Below, in pieces: positions 12,166 to 21,734 of a DNA stretch of 64,000 nucleotides; positions within the stretch are counted from its first letter, which is position 1, and the number at the start of each line of letters is the position of its first letter. The stretch is from Scytalidium lignicola (Eukaryota > Ascomycota > Leotiomycetes). Under the pieces are notes generated by a model. That model searched no databases. It was not told the origin of the DNA and saw only the letters and a list, made by a program, of their open reading frames with translations. A program made the translations under genes and the position numbers. The stretch lies in assembly GCA_002812745.2 (NCBI GenBank), contig NCSJ02000191.1:1-64000 (forward strand). Reading direction: 5' to 3'.

Positions 12166-14161
12166 TTACACATCAACCACCTCAGGTACATAAGTAGTAA
12201 ATGCCATTCCTTCGGGGACATGCTCCCACTGCTGTGACTTGGGATTCAAGAACTTCGCCTGAGCATCCGCCCACTCCTTCCGTATAAAATCCGCTCGTTC
12301 CTTGCTACGAGGCTTGATCACGATCTTGAACGGTGCCGGTAAGACACTAGCACCTCCACGCAGGTCTTCGATATCTGGCGTGATAGGCTGGCCGTTCTCA
12401 TCGAGCGGCTTAGTGAAGTCAAACCCCCACAGCATGCGCGAGATACCGAGGAAGAGGGAACGTTCAGCGATGTGCATTCCCTGACAGAGGCGTCGACCAG
12501 CCCCGAAGACGAAGTTGTTGCGCTTGCTGACATCCGCGCTTTGGGTGGATTGTAATTCTGTGACGAGGTTGTCTTTGAACCGAGTTGGGTCAAATTTGCG
12601 AGGGTTAGGATTCCGCTTGGGGTCCATGTGAATACCCCTGATGGAGTTGTGCGTTAGTTGATATGAGTCAGTTAGAGTTTCGGATCGTTAGCTGAACGTA
12701 CCAGACGTTGATAAGGACGGTTGCACCCTCCGGAATCCTATAGCCCATGTATTCGTCGTCTCTTATGGCGCAATGAGGTCCTGAAAAGACCGCAGTTGGC
12801 AACCATCGTATACTTTCCTTGACGCAAGCGTGGATATATGGTAGGTTTGGCTCGTCTTCCATCGTTGGTAATCGACCTGGTCCTACGATTCTGTCTAGTT
12901 CTTCTTGTGCAGTCTTCTGCACCTCAGGCCACATCATCATGGCCTGGACAAAGCCAACGAGGATGGCGGATGTGGTGTCTGATCCTGCTTCGAGGAGAGA
13001 TCCCGCGATGTAGCCTGCCTGGTCATCGTTAAATTTCTCATGCTTTTGCGCCTTCATGAGATCGTGGCAGAAACAAGGCTGTTGATGTGAAGGATAGATT
13101 AGTTCAGGTGGTACATCAACGGTGGAACATCAAACAGAAACCCACCTTGCCGATGCCTTTTAGAATGCGCTCTTTCGCATCCGTCCAGTGACCAACATAA
13201 AGCGCTTTCTCATTCTTATGCAGCTCTGTCGCATACCGATAATTAGGACGCAAGAACTCTGGAAGCTTTCGAAGGACTGGGTACAGGTCCAGAATTTGAG
13301 CACTCGCGCTCCCAGTCAAGTCGGTCCACTTCTCGAATCCCTTTATTGACAACTTGGCTTATGCTCGATGTGAGGACTGGGTGAACTACATACCTCAAAT
13401 AACTGATGAAATTTCGGATCATCGACGCTGATCGTGCGGAAACCAAAGATAATTNGCGTCGTGAGCGAATAAGTAAATCGCTTCAAGTTGAGTTCATATC
13501 TTTGGGGTTCATCCAGGAAATCTACAAGCATGAGCTTGTTCTCTAGATCCTGATAAGGGACATAGCTTGCAGCGGCTCGGATGTTGAGGATGTTGTGAAC
13601 CGCTTTATGCATCATCCGTCACGCTGGGCTGTACGGCTTGGAATACGTTAGGATTCGTGCGAACGTGGACATCTCCATCAAGGAGACTTGCCATGGTCAC
13701 CAGTCTCAACCCCCCGCTCGCAATATCATGACCCATGTACAACTCTGGCCTCGAAGAGTAGATACTACTTCGCTTATCTAGCAGGTCTTTGACAGCAGTG
13801 TCCGAGTTGAGAACGATGTATGTCTTCGTCCCGAGAATGAGAGAGTAGATTGGCCTAGGGACTTCCGTCAGATAAAAGAAGAAGCAGTCCGGAATCATTG
13901 AACTATACCCATATTCATCCGCCCATCTGTGGAACTGGCGAAAGCCACTATTCCCGGGAATCTGTGATGATGTGTTAACTTGAGTAGTCCAAGCAAGGTA
14001 ATGAACCTTGCACCGACCTGATGAACATTTCCAATAAGTGGTAGTACTGGTGGACCCGGCGGAAGGTCCTTAGCTCTTCGGCCGAGCTGGAGTATAGAAG
14101 GTAGATAGTAAAGTTCTGGCAGCACCATTGCCACAGCAAGGGCGAGTAAGTTGAGTGCCAT
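12166..14161 (-). pseudogene. Cytochrome P450 monooxygenase, probably inactivated by an in-frame TGA
   Basis: Seven exons: 14161-14018, 13961-13909, 13854-13692, 13636-13394, 13352-13146, 13078-12702 and 12637-12166. The start ATG gives a hydrophobic anchor (MALNLLALAVAMVLPELYYL) and the hinge DLPPGPPVLPLIGN. The I-helix is AGSDTT, the ExxR motif is in KESIR, and the heme loop is FVFGAGRRLCQG with the Cys thiolate ligand. The order matches fungal microsomal P450s related to the O-methylsterigmatocystin oxidoreductase type. Intron 3 uses a GC donor (GCAAGT). Right after it, where family members have the Trp of the WR motif (PYSPAWR), codon 13621-13619 is TGA. An N at 13455 affects the residue before IIFGFR. 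All other splice junctions and motifs are intact, so the lesion is recent or a base-call error. Substrate unknown. Confidence 0.85.
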
Positions 14162-14640
14162 TATCAATAACCCTCAGAATTTGTTGTACTGTTGTGGTGG
14201 AGAAGACAGAGAGAAGATTAGCGTATCAATTAAGAGCTTTTCGTTGGTGGTCAAGACGATACAGCACATTAGCGATGTTATAGACCAGATTTATTTCGGA
14301 GTAAGGTACTTAAGCCGGCCGAACCTTAATCAGCACCTTAATCAGCATGTTTAGTTTAGATGAGCCACCATACACTTAAAGCTCTTAGAGTGCGGGGTTA
14401 CTGGAGCGGAGATCCGTCTCTCTTCTACACACTGTGAACCTAGTTCGCGCGGTTCCGAATCTCCGAACAGCTTTGACTGCTTTTGAGACGTTTGATTGTA
14501 TAGTCTGTCATCACCAACTGGATTCCTGTGTCATCTAAGCTGTACATACGAAGTCAAGCCCTAATAATACTAGCAAGTTAAAGCTTATATCAAAGCATCT
14601 CTCATCTGATCTAATCGTTCGACCATTAAATGACTTGACA
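14162..14640. other. Upstream region of the P450 gene
   Basis: Normal composition immediately upstream of the P450 start, becoming AT-rich towards 14,640. No TATA consensus stands out and no gene is seen. Confidence 0.35.
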
Positions 14641-15196
14641 ATAGATCTGCTCCTTAGCTTATTCTCTGTATCTAGAAGAGATGTTATATATGTTAAGATT
14701 GCAATTTCAAAACCTAGAGCTAGAATATGCTAAAAAGGTATACTAACAAAGATTACAAGAAAGTAAGAATGCTTAATAATAAGTTATACTAGGAAATTTT
14801 GATATAGTCATAATTCAAAGAAAAGAAGAGTAAATACTAAAAANGTAAATAAGAACAAACAAGTCAAGAAGAAGTATTAATAACAACAAGCTATTATACT
14901 TGATATAAGCAAAGTTAAGTTAACTTTAACTAATAAATTAATAAAAGCTCAAGTTATATTTTTACTAATAACTTTATTATATAAAATATTTAAGAATAAA
15001 AGACAAAAAANGTAGAAATGTTAATAAATAAGTAATAATTATAATTTATAAGTAATATTTGTCAGATATTTTCAATTTTAAATAAAGTTTTCTAATAAAA
15101 AAAGCTTAATATTTAAGAGAAATTTTTAGCAATAAATTATAAAGTTAATAAATTCAATATTATTTAACTTAAGGAAATTAAAATTTTTTTTTTTNN
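14640..15196. repeat. Short AT-rich block abutting a truncated gene
   Basis: AT-rich decayed sequence with Ns, ending in a T-run and NN at about 15,195. The hydroxyacid dehydrogenase coding sequence begins directly after the NN, so this is either an insertion that removed the gene's 5' half or an assembly join. Confidence 0.55.
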
Positions 15197-15944
15197 AAAA
15201 GATTTCTCCAAGGTGTGCACAAACTGAAACCGAGAGGCATCTTGTTTACTGTGGATCTCCCTGTGCTAAGTAAACGGGAGGTCATCAAAAGACAAAGGCC
15301 TGGCTCCGAGAAGGGAAGGGAGATTGCTCTACCACCAGTAATCACGTCTATCGATGCAAATATTGGATGGGAGGACCTAACTTGAATACAAGAATGTTGT
15401 CCTGGTGTGCCAATATTCCTGAAAGGGATCCAATGTGCGGCAGATGCTCGCCGTGCTTATGAGTATGGATGCGCTGGGATATACCTCTCAAACCATGGTG
15501 GAAGAGCATTGGATACTGCGGTGCCTGCTATTTTGACTCTGCTAGAGATACACGCCTCCTGCCCTGAGATTTTAGGAGAAATGGAGGTTTTTATCGATGG
15601 CGGTATTTGGCGAGGAAGGGACATACTGAAAGCTATGTGTTTAGGGGCTAGTGCAGTAGGAATTGGTAGGCCGTTTCTCTATGCGCTATCATACGGTGAA
15701 GATGGTGTAAAAAGGGCGTTTAAAAGTATGTTAGAATTTCCAGCCCCTCTAAATGCAAATTTATCTAACTTCAAATCCAATTATAGTTCTTAGTGATGAG
15801 TTACGAATGGCGATGCAGCTTGTCGGCATCACCAGTCTCGATCAGGCACACCCTGGTCTATTGAATACAGCGGACATAGACAAATTTGTTTATAGTGGTG
15901 ATGCGCATCCATGGGCTAGAAAAGTTGAAAGGAGCAAATTATAG
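15197..15944 (+). pseudogene. FMN-dependent 2-hydroxyacid (L-lactate) dehydrogenase remnant, 5'-truncated
   Basis: The frame opens right after the AT-rich junction with GVHKLKPRGILFTVDLPVLS, the mid-barrel segment of the cytochrome b2/glycolate oxidase family. It continues IGWEDLT, TGA (15383-15385, where Trp is expected), IQECCPGVPIFLKGIQ, the catalytic-His motif YLSNHGGRALD, the FMN-phosphate motif FIDGGIWRG and GRPFLYAL. A normal intron (15726-15786, GTATGT...TATAG) joins FK to ILSDELRMAMQLVGI, ending ARKVERSKL, stop 15942-15944. The N-terminal half, including any cytochrome b5 domain and much of the FMN site, is absent. Truncation plus nonsense make it non-functional. Lactate is only the likely substrate class. 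Confidence 0.85.
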
Positions 15945-17874
15945 ACTAGAAACTTTGTCATCACACTCTCTGTGGCATCAAACGCCGATACTTTTGTCAA
16001 AATTTTTACTGGAGATTAGCACTGCAAAACAATGAACTTGGTTCTCTATTCTTAATGCTCTTTGTACTCCTTTGCAACCTCACTCGCATTGGAGAGCTAC
16101 TCAAAGATCTGGCCGGAAGGCAGAAATTATCAATCTCCACATCTAATACAACACCAACGTATCCATTCTAACTTAAAGGCTATTTCAACAGACCGGCTAG
16201 TTAGTAGAGAAACCTCGAGATATCGAGGCGGAGCTAGCGTTATGGATTATGATCTATAGGTCGACTTTGGGTCTTGGTATATTTGATCTAATTTTTTTAA
16301 AACTTCCATGATTTTATTGTACGGTCATCAAAGAGCTTTTGACTCAGAAAATTATGTGTAGACTATAAGTTGACGTTACATATCTTTGATATTATTTATA
16401 CATTTCTTTACAATCTTCGATCTCTTAAAGCTTGGTTTTCAGACCCACCTCTTTCGAAAATGGCAACTACGATTTCAACAATTCTAACTTTGACAAACGG
16501 ATAGCAGGCAATAGGCTTAAACTCTACCACGAAACTACTGTAAATTTAGCGAGTATATAAGAATACAGACCTAATTGGAATCTCAACGATTCCCAAGGCA
16601 GATGGTACGATCATCCTGCAAGCGTTCTTGACGCAGGAACTAAGGTAAGAGACTCAACGAGGGTCTAGATGTTCATTCGCAGGGCTAACTCCCGTTAGGC
16701 AACTAATTAATAATGAAGAATTCTGGGGGTTTCTTGAGGCTCGAACAAGATGGCTTACATACCTCCTAAAAGTTTGCTCTTAGGTCAACCCGTGGTCGGT
16801 AACCCGAGGTCCGCATGTTCAGGTTCCTGTCAATAGGGTTCGCGATTTTCGGGGGAAATTAACCAAGAAGCTGGGAAGTTGCTGGCCCAGTACTTCACTG
16901 ATGACGCAAATTGGTCCTGGAAATCCTAATCAACCAACAGCAACGTAATCATGGAAACAGGTGGCAGAAAACTATCATCTAATTAGATTTACGCTTATAT
17001 TAGAGTTATGCGCGTGAATAAGTACTTTAAAAATTTCTAGACTGCCGGCTTACAAAACGAATAAAATTTACAGTGCTTACGAGCCTACCAGCATAAGTCT
17101 ATGTTCACAGGAATTTTGCTTACTAAAGTCTACTAAATCAAAAGTTCAACTTTTTATTTTGCAGTATAAGACTCTTTATTACTTTCGAATAAATAAATTT
17201 AGCTTCTTATTTGTTATATTCCTAGTCTCGATGCTCTTATAACTTTAAGTATATTTCATGGTTTTAAAATAAAAAGGTTAACTTGGTTTTTGCGATGCCT
17301 GAAAACGAGCTTGATCACACAGACACATGCTGGTGGGTTCGTTAACTAGTTACTAGCTAGGAGTCGTCACATAAAGAAGTAATTGTAAGCAAGAAGCGGA
17401 CAATTACCGGTTGGGTAAACTAACTTGATCCATAAATGTGACTAACCCTCAATATTCAGCTGAAACCTTTCCTTTTGACCAGTTAAATTAGGCTCTACTA
17501 ACATGAACTAGTACGGTGCATCCAACTCTCAGACAATGGCCTAAGGATTCTACTAGATCAAAGACACACACTAATGCCCACCTCAGGTCTAAAAATGTTT
17601 CATATTTAGTTTTGGAAACCGAGGGCTTACCAAGCCAGCAATTGTAAATGCTTGTGTTGCTTTTAGTGATCAGACAAGTAGTTACAACTGAAACAGGCGG
17701 AGATCATGACGTCGTACTCCTTGGCGGGTGTGAAACATGGCAAGGCAAACTTTATAAAGTAGCTAAGCATTCTTTTCCTCCATCTTCTATTATCCTTATA
17801 ATTTCTTTAAACTTAACTTACAGTGAGTAGCGTATTTGACTTTACGGATATACTACTCTGGTTGTTTGAGGAGA
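15945..17874. other. Long intergenic region, no gene recognised
   Basis: About 1.9 kb of mixed composition. Small open frames (16,062-16,259; 17,648-17,830) lack homology or a splice partner. A gene remnant is possible but not shown. Confidence 0.35.
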
Positions 17875-18364
17875 ATGGAGAACTTCATTGGTCGCGCCAT
17901 GGGCTCTGGTAACCAAAACCAACAAGAAACTAACACTCAAGGTGCTGGCAATCGATCAAACAATACCCAACAACCCGGAGGGGAACCTAGATTACTTAAT
18001 GGCCTAAGAGACAAGTTCAATTCCATGGCTGGCGGTGGAAAGGAGAGTGAGAAAAATGAGGACTTACTGGATAAAGGTATCTTGAAAAGTGTCCATTACC
18101 CAAATTATGAGCACTACATTTTCGCTTAATACCCACAGTATCTAATTCGCGAATATTTTAACGAAAATAAATGGCTAATCTTTAAAACATCATACAGGGG
18201 TAGATTTTGTGCAAGATAAGTTACTGGGCCAAGGACCACAAGACAATGAGAGTGCATTGGAGCAAGCCAAGGACGAGCAAATTTCGGATTTCATAAGGGG
18301 CCAGTATAAGTCTATGACGGGGACAGACATACCGATTAAGGATAAGGAGACAAGACTTGGCTGA
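17875..18364 (+). CDS. Small conserved hydrophilic protein of unknown function
   Basis: Two exons, 17875-18076 and 18198-18364, are joined by a GTATCT...ACAG intron. The start MENFIGRAMG is followed by a Gln/Asn/Gly-rich stretch (about residues 12-40), then GLRDKFNSMAGGGKESEKNE. Across the splice LLDKG joins VDFVQDKLLGQGPQDNESAL. The end is EQISDFIRGQYKSMTG and IPIKDKETRLG, TGA 18362-18364. The highly charged, disordered-looking chain with the terminal IKDKETR.G motif matches a small protein family I know only from filamentous ascomycetes, without assigned function. No signal peptide or membrane segment. About 123 residues. The gene looks intact despite lying between repeat blocks. Confidence 0.72.
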
Positions 18365-19044
18365 GAAATAGGTGCTAGAGGGAAGTAAACTGCTGCTCCC
18401 TTTGTTATAAGAGTCGATGGGAATGGGCCGATATGGAAAGGGGAATTATTATCAGTAGTAATAATTAATGCTGTAACAGCAATACTTATCTACAGCACGT
18501 TCCCGCTGGTGGAATGGAGGGCCTGAAATTTATTCCTACTGAAATTATGATATTTCATAGCTGTTAACAATTTATTCGCCCTGTTTACAGTTTGTTAGTA
18601 CATGGTATCCCTCGACTGTTAAAGATGGAGAGTCACTTATGCATATGCATAAGCTTAAGCGAATAAGTTTGATTGGTGTATACACTTGTAATTGTGTTGT
18701 AATTAGAGTTTTATGCTTAACAGGATGTTGTATAATTAACCGAGCTATTAAAATCAAAGAAAACGTGTCATAAAAGTATAATTTGTATAAATCTGCATAA
18801 GTGACTGCATTTCTGGCAGTCGAGGGGATAAGTAATAATTTCTTTTTAATTTCGATTTTTGAAGCGAGCGTAGTGAGCTTCTATTAGGGTAGTTTAGATC
18901 TCAAATCGTCGTTCGTTTTTACTGCCTTGCATAATTGACTAACTGCTCTGACTTTTAGTGCTGATTTCTGCTGGGTACTTACGTACGTAAGTACAATTAT
19001 TTATTAGTTACACGTGTAGTCAATTATTGTAAAGTTCTCAGCAT
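18365..19044. other. Intergenic with a perfect 20-bp palindrome
   Basis: 3' flank of the small-protein gene. It contains GTACTTACGTACGTAAGTAC at 18,975-18,994, a perfect 20-bp palindrome. A shorter GTACGTACGTAAG also occurs at 4,140-4,153. No gene seen. Confidence 0.45.
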
Positions 19045-19340
19045 TTTAAGAAGTATACTAATTATAACATTGTATGATGTTACACTAAAACATGTAATGA
19101 AGGTACGTGATTTCGATGGGTGAGGTTCATGAAAGGTAATGAGAGATTTTGAAGTGATGAGATTTTTTTGCTAACCACCTTTAGGAAATCGTCGGCTTGG
19201 TTAATCGGCCATTTTAACCAAGCCGACGATTAGTCGGTAACGAAAATTTCCACCTGTCTGAGCGCCCACCAACTATTACCCCTGGGTAGTTGGTTAGCGA
19301 TAATTTCCCACCTCCGAGCGCGACCAACTATTAGTGGTTT
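19045..19340. mobile_element. Relic end(s) of the same pogo/Fot-type transposon family as 21,557-23,955
   Basis: From AGCATTTTAAGAAGTATACT through GGTACGTGATTTCGATG and TTTTTTTGCTAACCACC to GAGCGCCCACCAACTATTA, it parallels the right end of the larger element (23,765-23,955). Most differences are G-to-A or C-to-T. A second terminus-like copy follows (CCGAGCGCGACCAACTATTA, to about 19,337). An unrelated 18-bp inverted repeat replaces the central palindrome. It is a decayed end or non-autonomous derivative lying about 170 bp upstream of the racemase-family ATG. Confidence 0.65.
19187..19231. repeat. Perfect 18-bp inverted repeat with 9-nt loop
   Basis: AATCGTCGGCTTGGTTAA (19,187-19,204) and TTAACCAAGCCGACGATT (19,214-19,231) are exact reverse complements around TCGGCCATT. 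It lies where the related transposon end has the palindrome CCAACCACC..GGTGGTTGG, so the hairpin is specific to this relic. Confidence 0.9.
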
Positions 19341-19506
19341 TGAGGAAACCAGAGCGCACAGTAAGATGGAGGAGTGGGATGTTCCATGTACTCTGCTATC
19401 TTTCACCGTATATCTTACCAATGCAAAAGCTTTTACACTGTCAACTAAATTTTCTTGACAACTCGACCCCCACATAATATACTTCTCTTTCCTCTCATTC
19501 AAAATT

Positions 19507-20553
19507 ATGAGGTTCAAGCGCGCCATCACTGTAGTCGGCTGCCACGCCGAGGGGGAGGTAGGCGATGTGATCACTGGTGGTGTTCTCGATGCTCCTGGAT
19601 GTTCCACCATGTACGATAAGCTGGCTTACTTCAGGGACAAAGCAGATGATATTCGCCAATTAATTTTGAATGAGCCTCGAGGACGTTCATCCATGAACTT
19701 AAATCTCGTCTTGCCACCGTGCAACCCCAAAGCAGACGCTGGCTTCATAATCATGGAAAGTGAGGAATACCCACCGATGTCTGGGAGTAATATCATCTGT
19801 ACATCCACAGTGTTGTTGGAAACAGGGATGTTGAAAATGAAGGAACCTGTCACTGAGATACACCTAGACACTCCAGCAGGACTGGTCGGCGTAACTGCAG
19901 AGTGTGAAGATGGGAAATGTAAGACTGTTGCATTTGACAACGTTCCGGCCTTTGTGTGCGCCTTGGATCACAAAGTAGAGGTCCCTGGACTGGGAACAGT
20001 CTCTGTTGACATAGCATGGGGCGGTATGATGTATGCGATTGTGGACGCAGCGTCTGTAGGACTCAAGATCGACCATCGCAATGGCCCTCGTCTCGTTGAG
20101 GTAGGGGAGAAAATTAAAAGGGCTGTCCAAGCTCTATATACTCCAGTACACCCAGAAAATCCAGAAATTCAAGGTGTTAGCATCCTGGAATTCACAGAAC
20201 CACTCAATGATGGCCCCGAGGGCAGCAAGATTGCTACAAATGCCGTAGTAGTGTCTCCCGGGCGATTTGATCGATCTCCGTGTGGCACTGGAACCTGTGC
20301 CAGGATGGCAGTCTTGCATGCTAGAGGCCAGTTAAAAGTTGGTGAGACATTTCATCATCGCAGCATCACTGGAACGGGTTTTACTTGTCATATACGAGGT
20401 ACAACGAAGGTGGGATCATATGATGCAGTGCTGCCAACAGTGAAAGGACGAGCCTGGATCACAGCGTTTAAGCAGGTTGTGTTGGACCCAACTGACCCGT
20501 TCCCCGTCGGATTCCGTGTTGGAGATCAGTGGCATGTGCCCTCAGATATCTGA
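19507..20553 (+). CDS. Proline racemase / hydroxyproline epimerase-dehydratase family enzyme
   Basis: A single-exon 348-residue protein, the usual length for the family, starting MRFKRAITVVGCHAEGEVGD. Proline racemases use two catalytic cysteines. Here the first motif is PPMSGSN with Ser92 in the usual Cys position, and the second is RSPCGTGTCARMA with Cys259. Glycine-rich ligand loops and the end VGFRVGDQWHV are present. Ser/Cys members of this superfamily are associated with hydroxyproline metabolism (4-hydroxyproline 2-epimerase and trans-3-hydroxy-L-proline dehydratase activities) rather than plain proline racemisation, so hydroxyproline catabolism is a reasonable guess. The open frame is undamaged although repeats flank both sides and a relic transposon end occupies the proximal promoter. 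No partner gene is adjacent. Confidence 0.88.
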   Translation: MRFKRAITVVGCHAEGEVGDVITGGVLDAPGCSTMYDKLAYFRDKADDIRQLILNEPRGRSSMNLNLVLPPCNPKADAGFIIMESEEYPPMSGSNIICTSTVLLETGMLKMKEPVTEIHLDTPAGLVGVTAECEDGKCKTVAFDNVPAFVCALDHKVEVPGLGTVSVDIAWGGMMYAIVDAASVGLKIDHRNGPRLVEVGEKIKRAVQALYTPVHPENPEIQGVSILEFTEPLNDGPEGSKIATNAVVVSPGRFDRSPCGTGTCARMAVLHARGQLKVGETFHHRSITGTGFTCHIRGTTKVGSYDAVLPTVKGRAWITAFKQVVLDPTDPFPVGFRVGDQWHVPSDI

Positions 20554-20639
20554 ATCAACTTTGTTATCGATCTAAGTATATGAAAAGTAGCCAACTTAGA
20601 TATTAGCAGAGAGTTATTGAAGATTCACTTTTGTAGAAG

Positions 20640-21110
20640 TTAGCTACAATTTTAAATTTTTATTTTTAAAAATTTAATAACTTAATTATTATATAATATA
20701 ATAATTAATTTTATATTATTAAAAAACTTGAAAATCAATTTAACTAAATATATTAAAAGCTTAAAGAGAAGTTAAGTTAGTTTTATTTAATTTAAAGAAA
20801 GTTATTATAAAAGTATAATCTAAAATAATTACATTTTCATTTAAGAATTAAGATAATGAACAAATCTAACTTAATATTAGTTGTAATATCTTAAAAGATA
20901 TTATAATTACAATTGCTTAAACATTATAAGTTTGTCTTACTTTTTTGTATAATAAATTAATACATGTTAAACAAATATATTTAATAGTTATAACAGATTG
21001 AAATACTCTTACAATTGTTAATCAAGGTTTAGTTAACAAACAACAACAAGCTTAAATGAAAAAGATGAAAAAATCATATAGGTTAGCTTGAGTTTTAACC
21101 ATGAAAGTGA
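20640..21110. repeat. AT-rich degenerate sequence
   Basis: Downstream of the racemase-family gene, composition drops to A+T-rich decayed sequence without open frames. No element type recognised. Confidence 0.5.
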
Positions 21111-21154
21111 TCAGGGAGAAAAAGGAAAAAGAAGTAAAGAATGTAATTGCATTA

Positions 21155-21365
21155 GTAGAAAAACAACAGAGGTTAACTTTAAAAGGCAAAGTAAGCTTTG
21201 TTGGAGTGGTTTAGAAAGAAATGGTTATGGATTATGATATATTTGAGTAGTCGCTTTTTAATAATTAAATTTATTCAACCATACAATTAGTGGTGGTGGT
21301 GATGGTGGTTATGGTGGTTGATTGTAGCTGAAATCAGGTGGCCGGGGAAGGGGGCCAATACGCTA
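21155..21365 (+). repeat. Dispersed 0.2-kb repeat, copy 1 (inverted copy at 55,130-55,345)
   Basis: AGGTTAACTTTAAAAGGCAA, ATGGTTATGGATTATGATAT, TGGTGGTTATGGTGGTTGAT and GGCCGGGGAAGGGGGCCAAT occur here and, reverse-complemented in the same order, at 55,130-55,345. Both copies include a short TGG/GGT-rich tract. No coding potential; origin unknown. Confidence 0.8.
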
Positions 21366-21556
21366 ATTACAGGTGCACAACGTGCACAATGGGAACGAGG
21401 AGATAATACAATGAATCTGAGCTCTGCAGTTTGAATCCCCATGTTTAGTAAGTTCTGGTTACTGTTTTATGCGGCCTTGGCTAATTACTGCTTACGAATA
21501 CTCGTTTACCAGTAAGTTACTACTAGTACTTTTTTGTTAGTATTACCCGTTTACTA

Positions 21557-21663
21557 ATAGTTGGTGGGCGCTCGGACGGTGGGAAATTTTCGCTACCAAC
21601 CACCTAGGGGTGGTTGGCNAAAAAAAGCTCGTCACCTCNAAAAAAGCTCGTCACCTTTCGCGA
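21557..21663. repeat. Left terminal inverted repeat of the pogo/Fot-type element
   Basis: Begins ATAGTTGGTGGGCGCTCGG and pairs with 23,849-23,955. It contains a palindromic core at about 21,594-21,618 and two tandem AAAAAAGCTCGTCACCT units, each preceded by an N at a homopolymer. Confidence 0.85.
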
Positions 21664-21734
21664 GATAGCTAACCTATACAAATTGCCATACAATTTCTAT
21701 CTAAACAAAGAAAATTACCTATGCTACGATGAAA

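Noticed and set aside
11970..12221. 83-codon frame overlapping the P450 3' end (-)
   Set aside because: Shifted-frame read of the P450 C-terminus and its 3' UTR.
13619..15385. Reassignment of TGA to Trp, suggested by two Trp-to-TGA sites
   Set aside because: Intact genes here (racemase-family, small protein, GMC oxidoreductase) use TGA as terminator, so the standard code applies; lesions or base errors explain both sites.
16062..16259. 65-codon frame downstream of the dehydrogenase remnant
   Set aside because: No homology, no introns, atypical composition; nothing supports coding.
18975..18994. 20-bp palindrome as a transcription factor site or terminator
   Set aside because: Only the symmetry is visible; no known fungal factor consensus or gene context supports a function.
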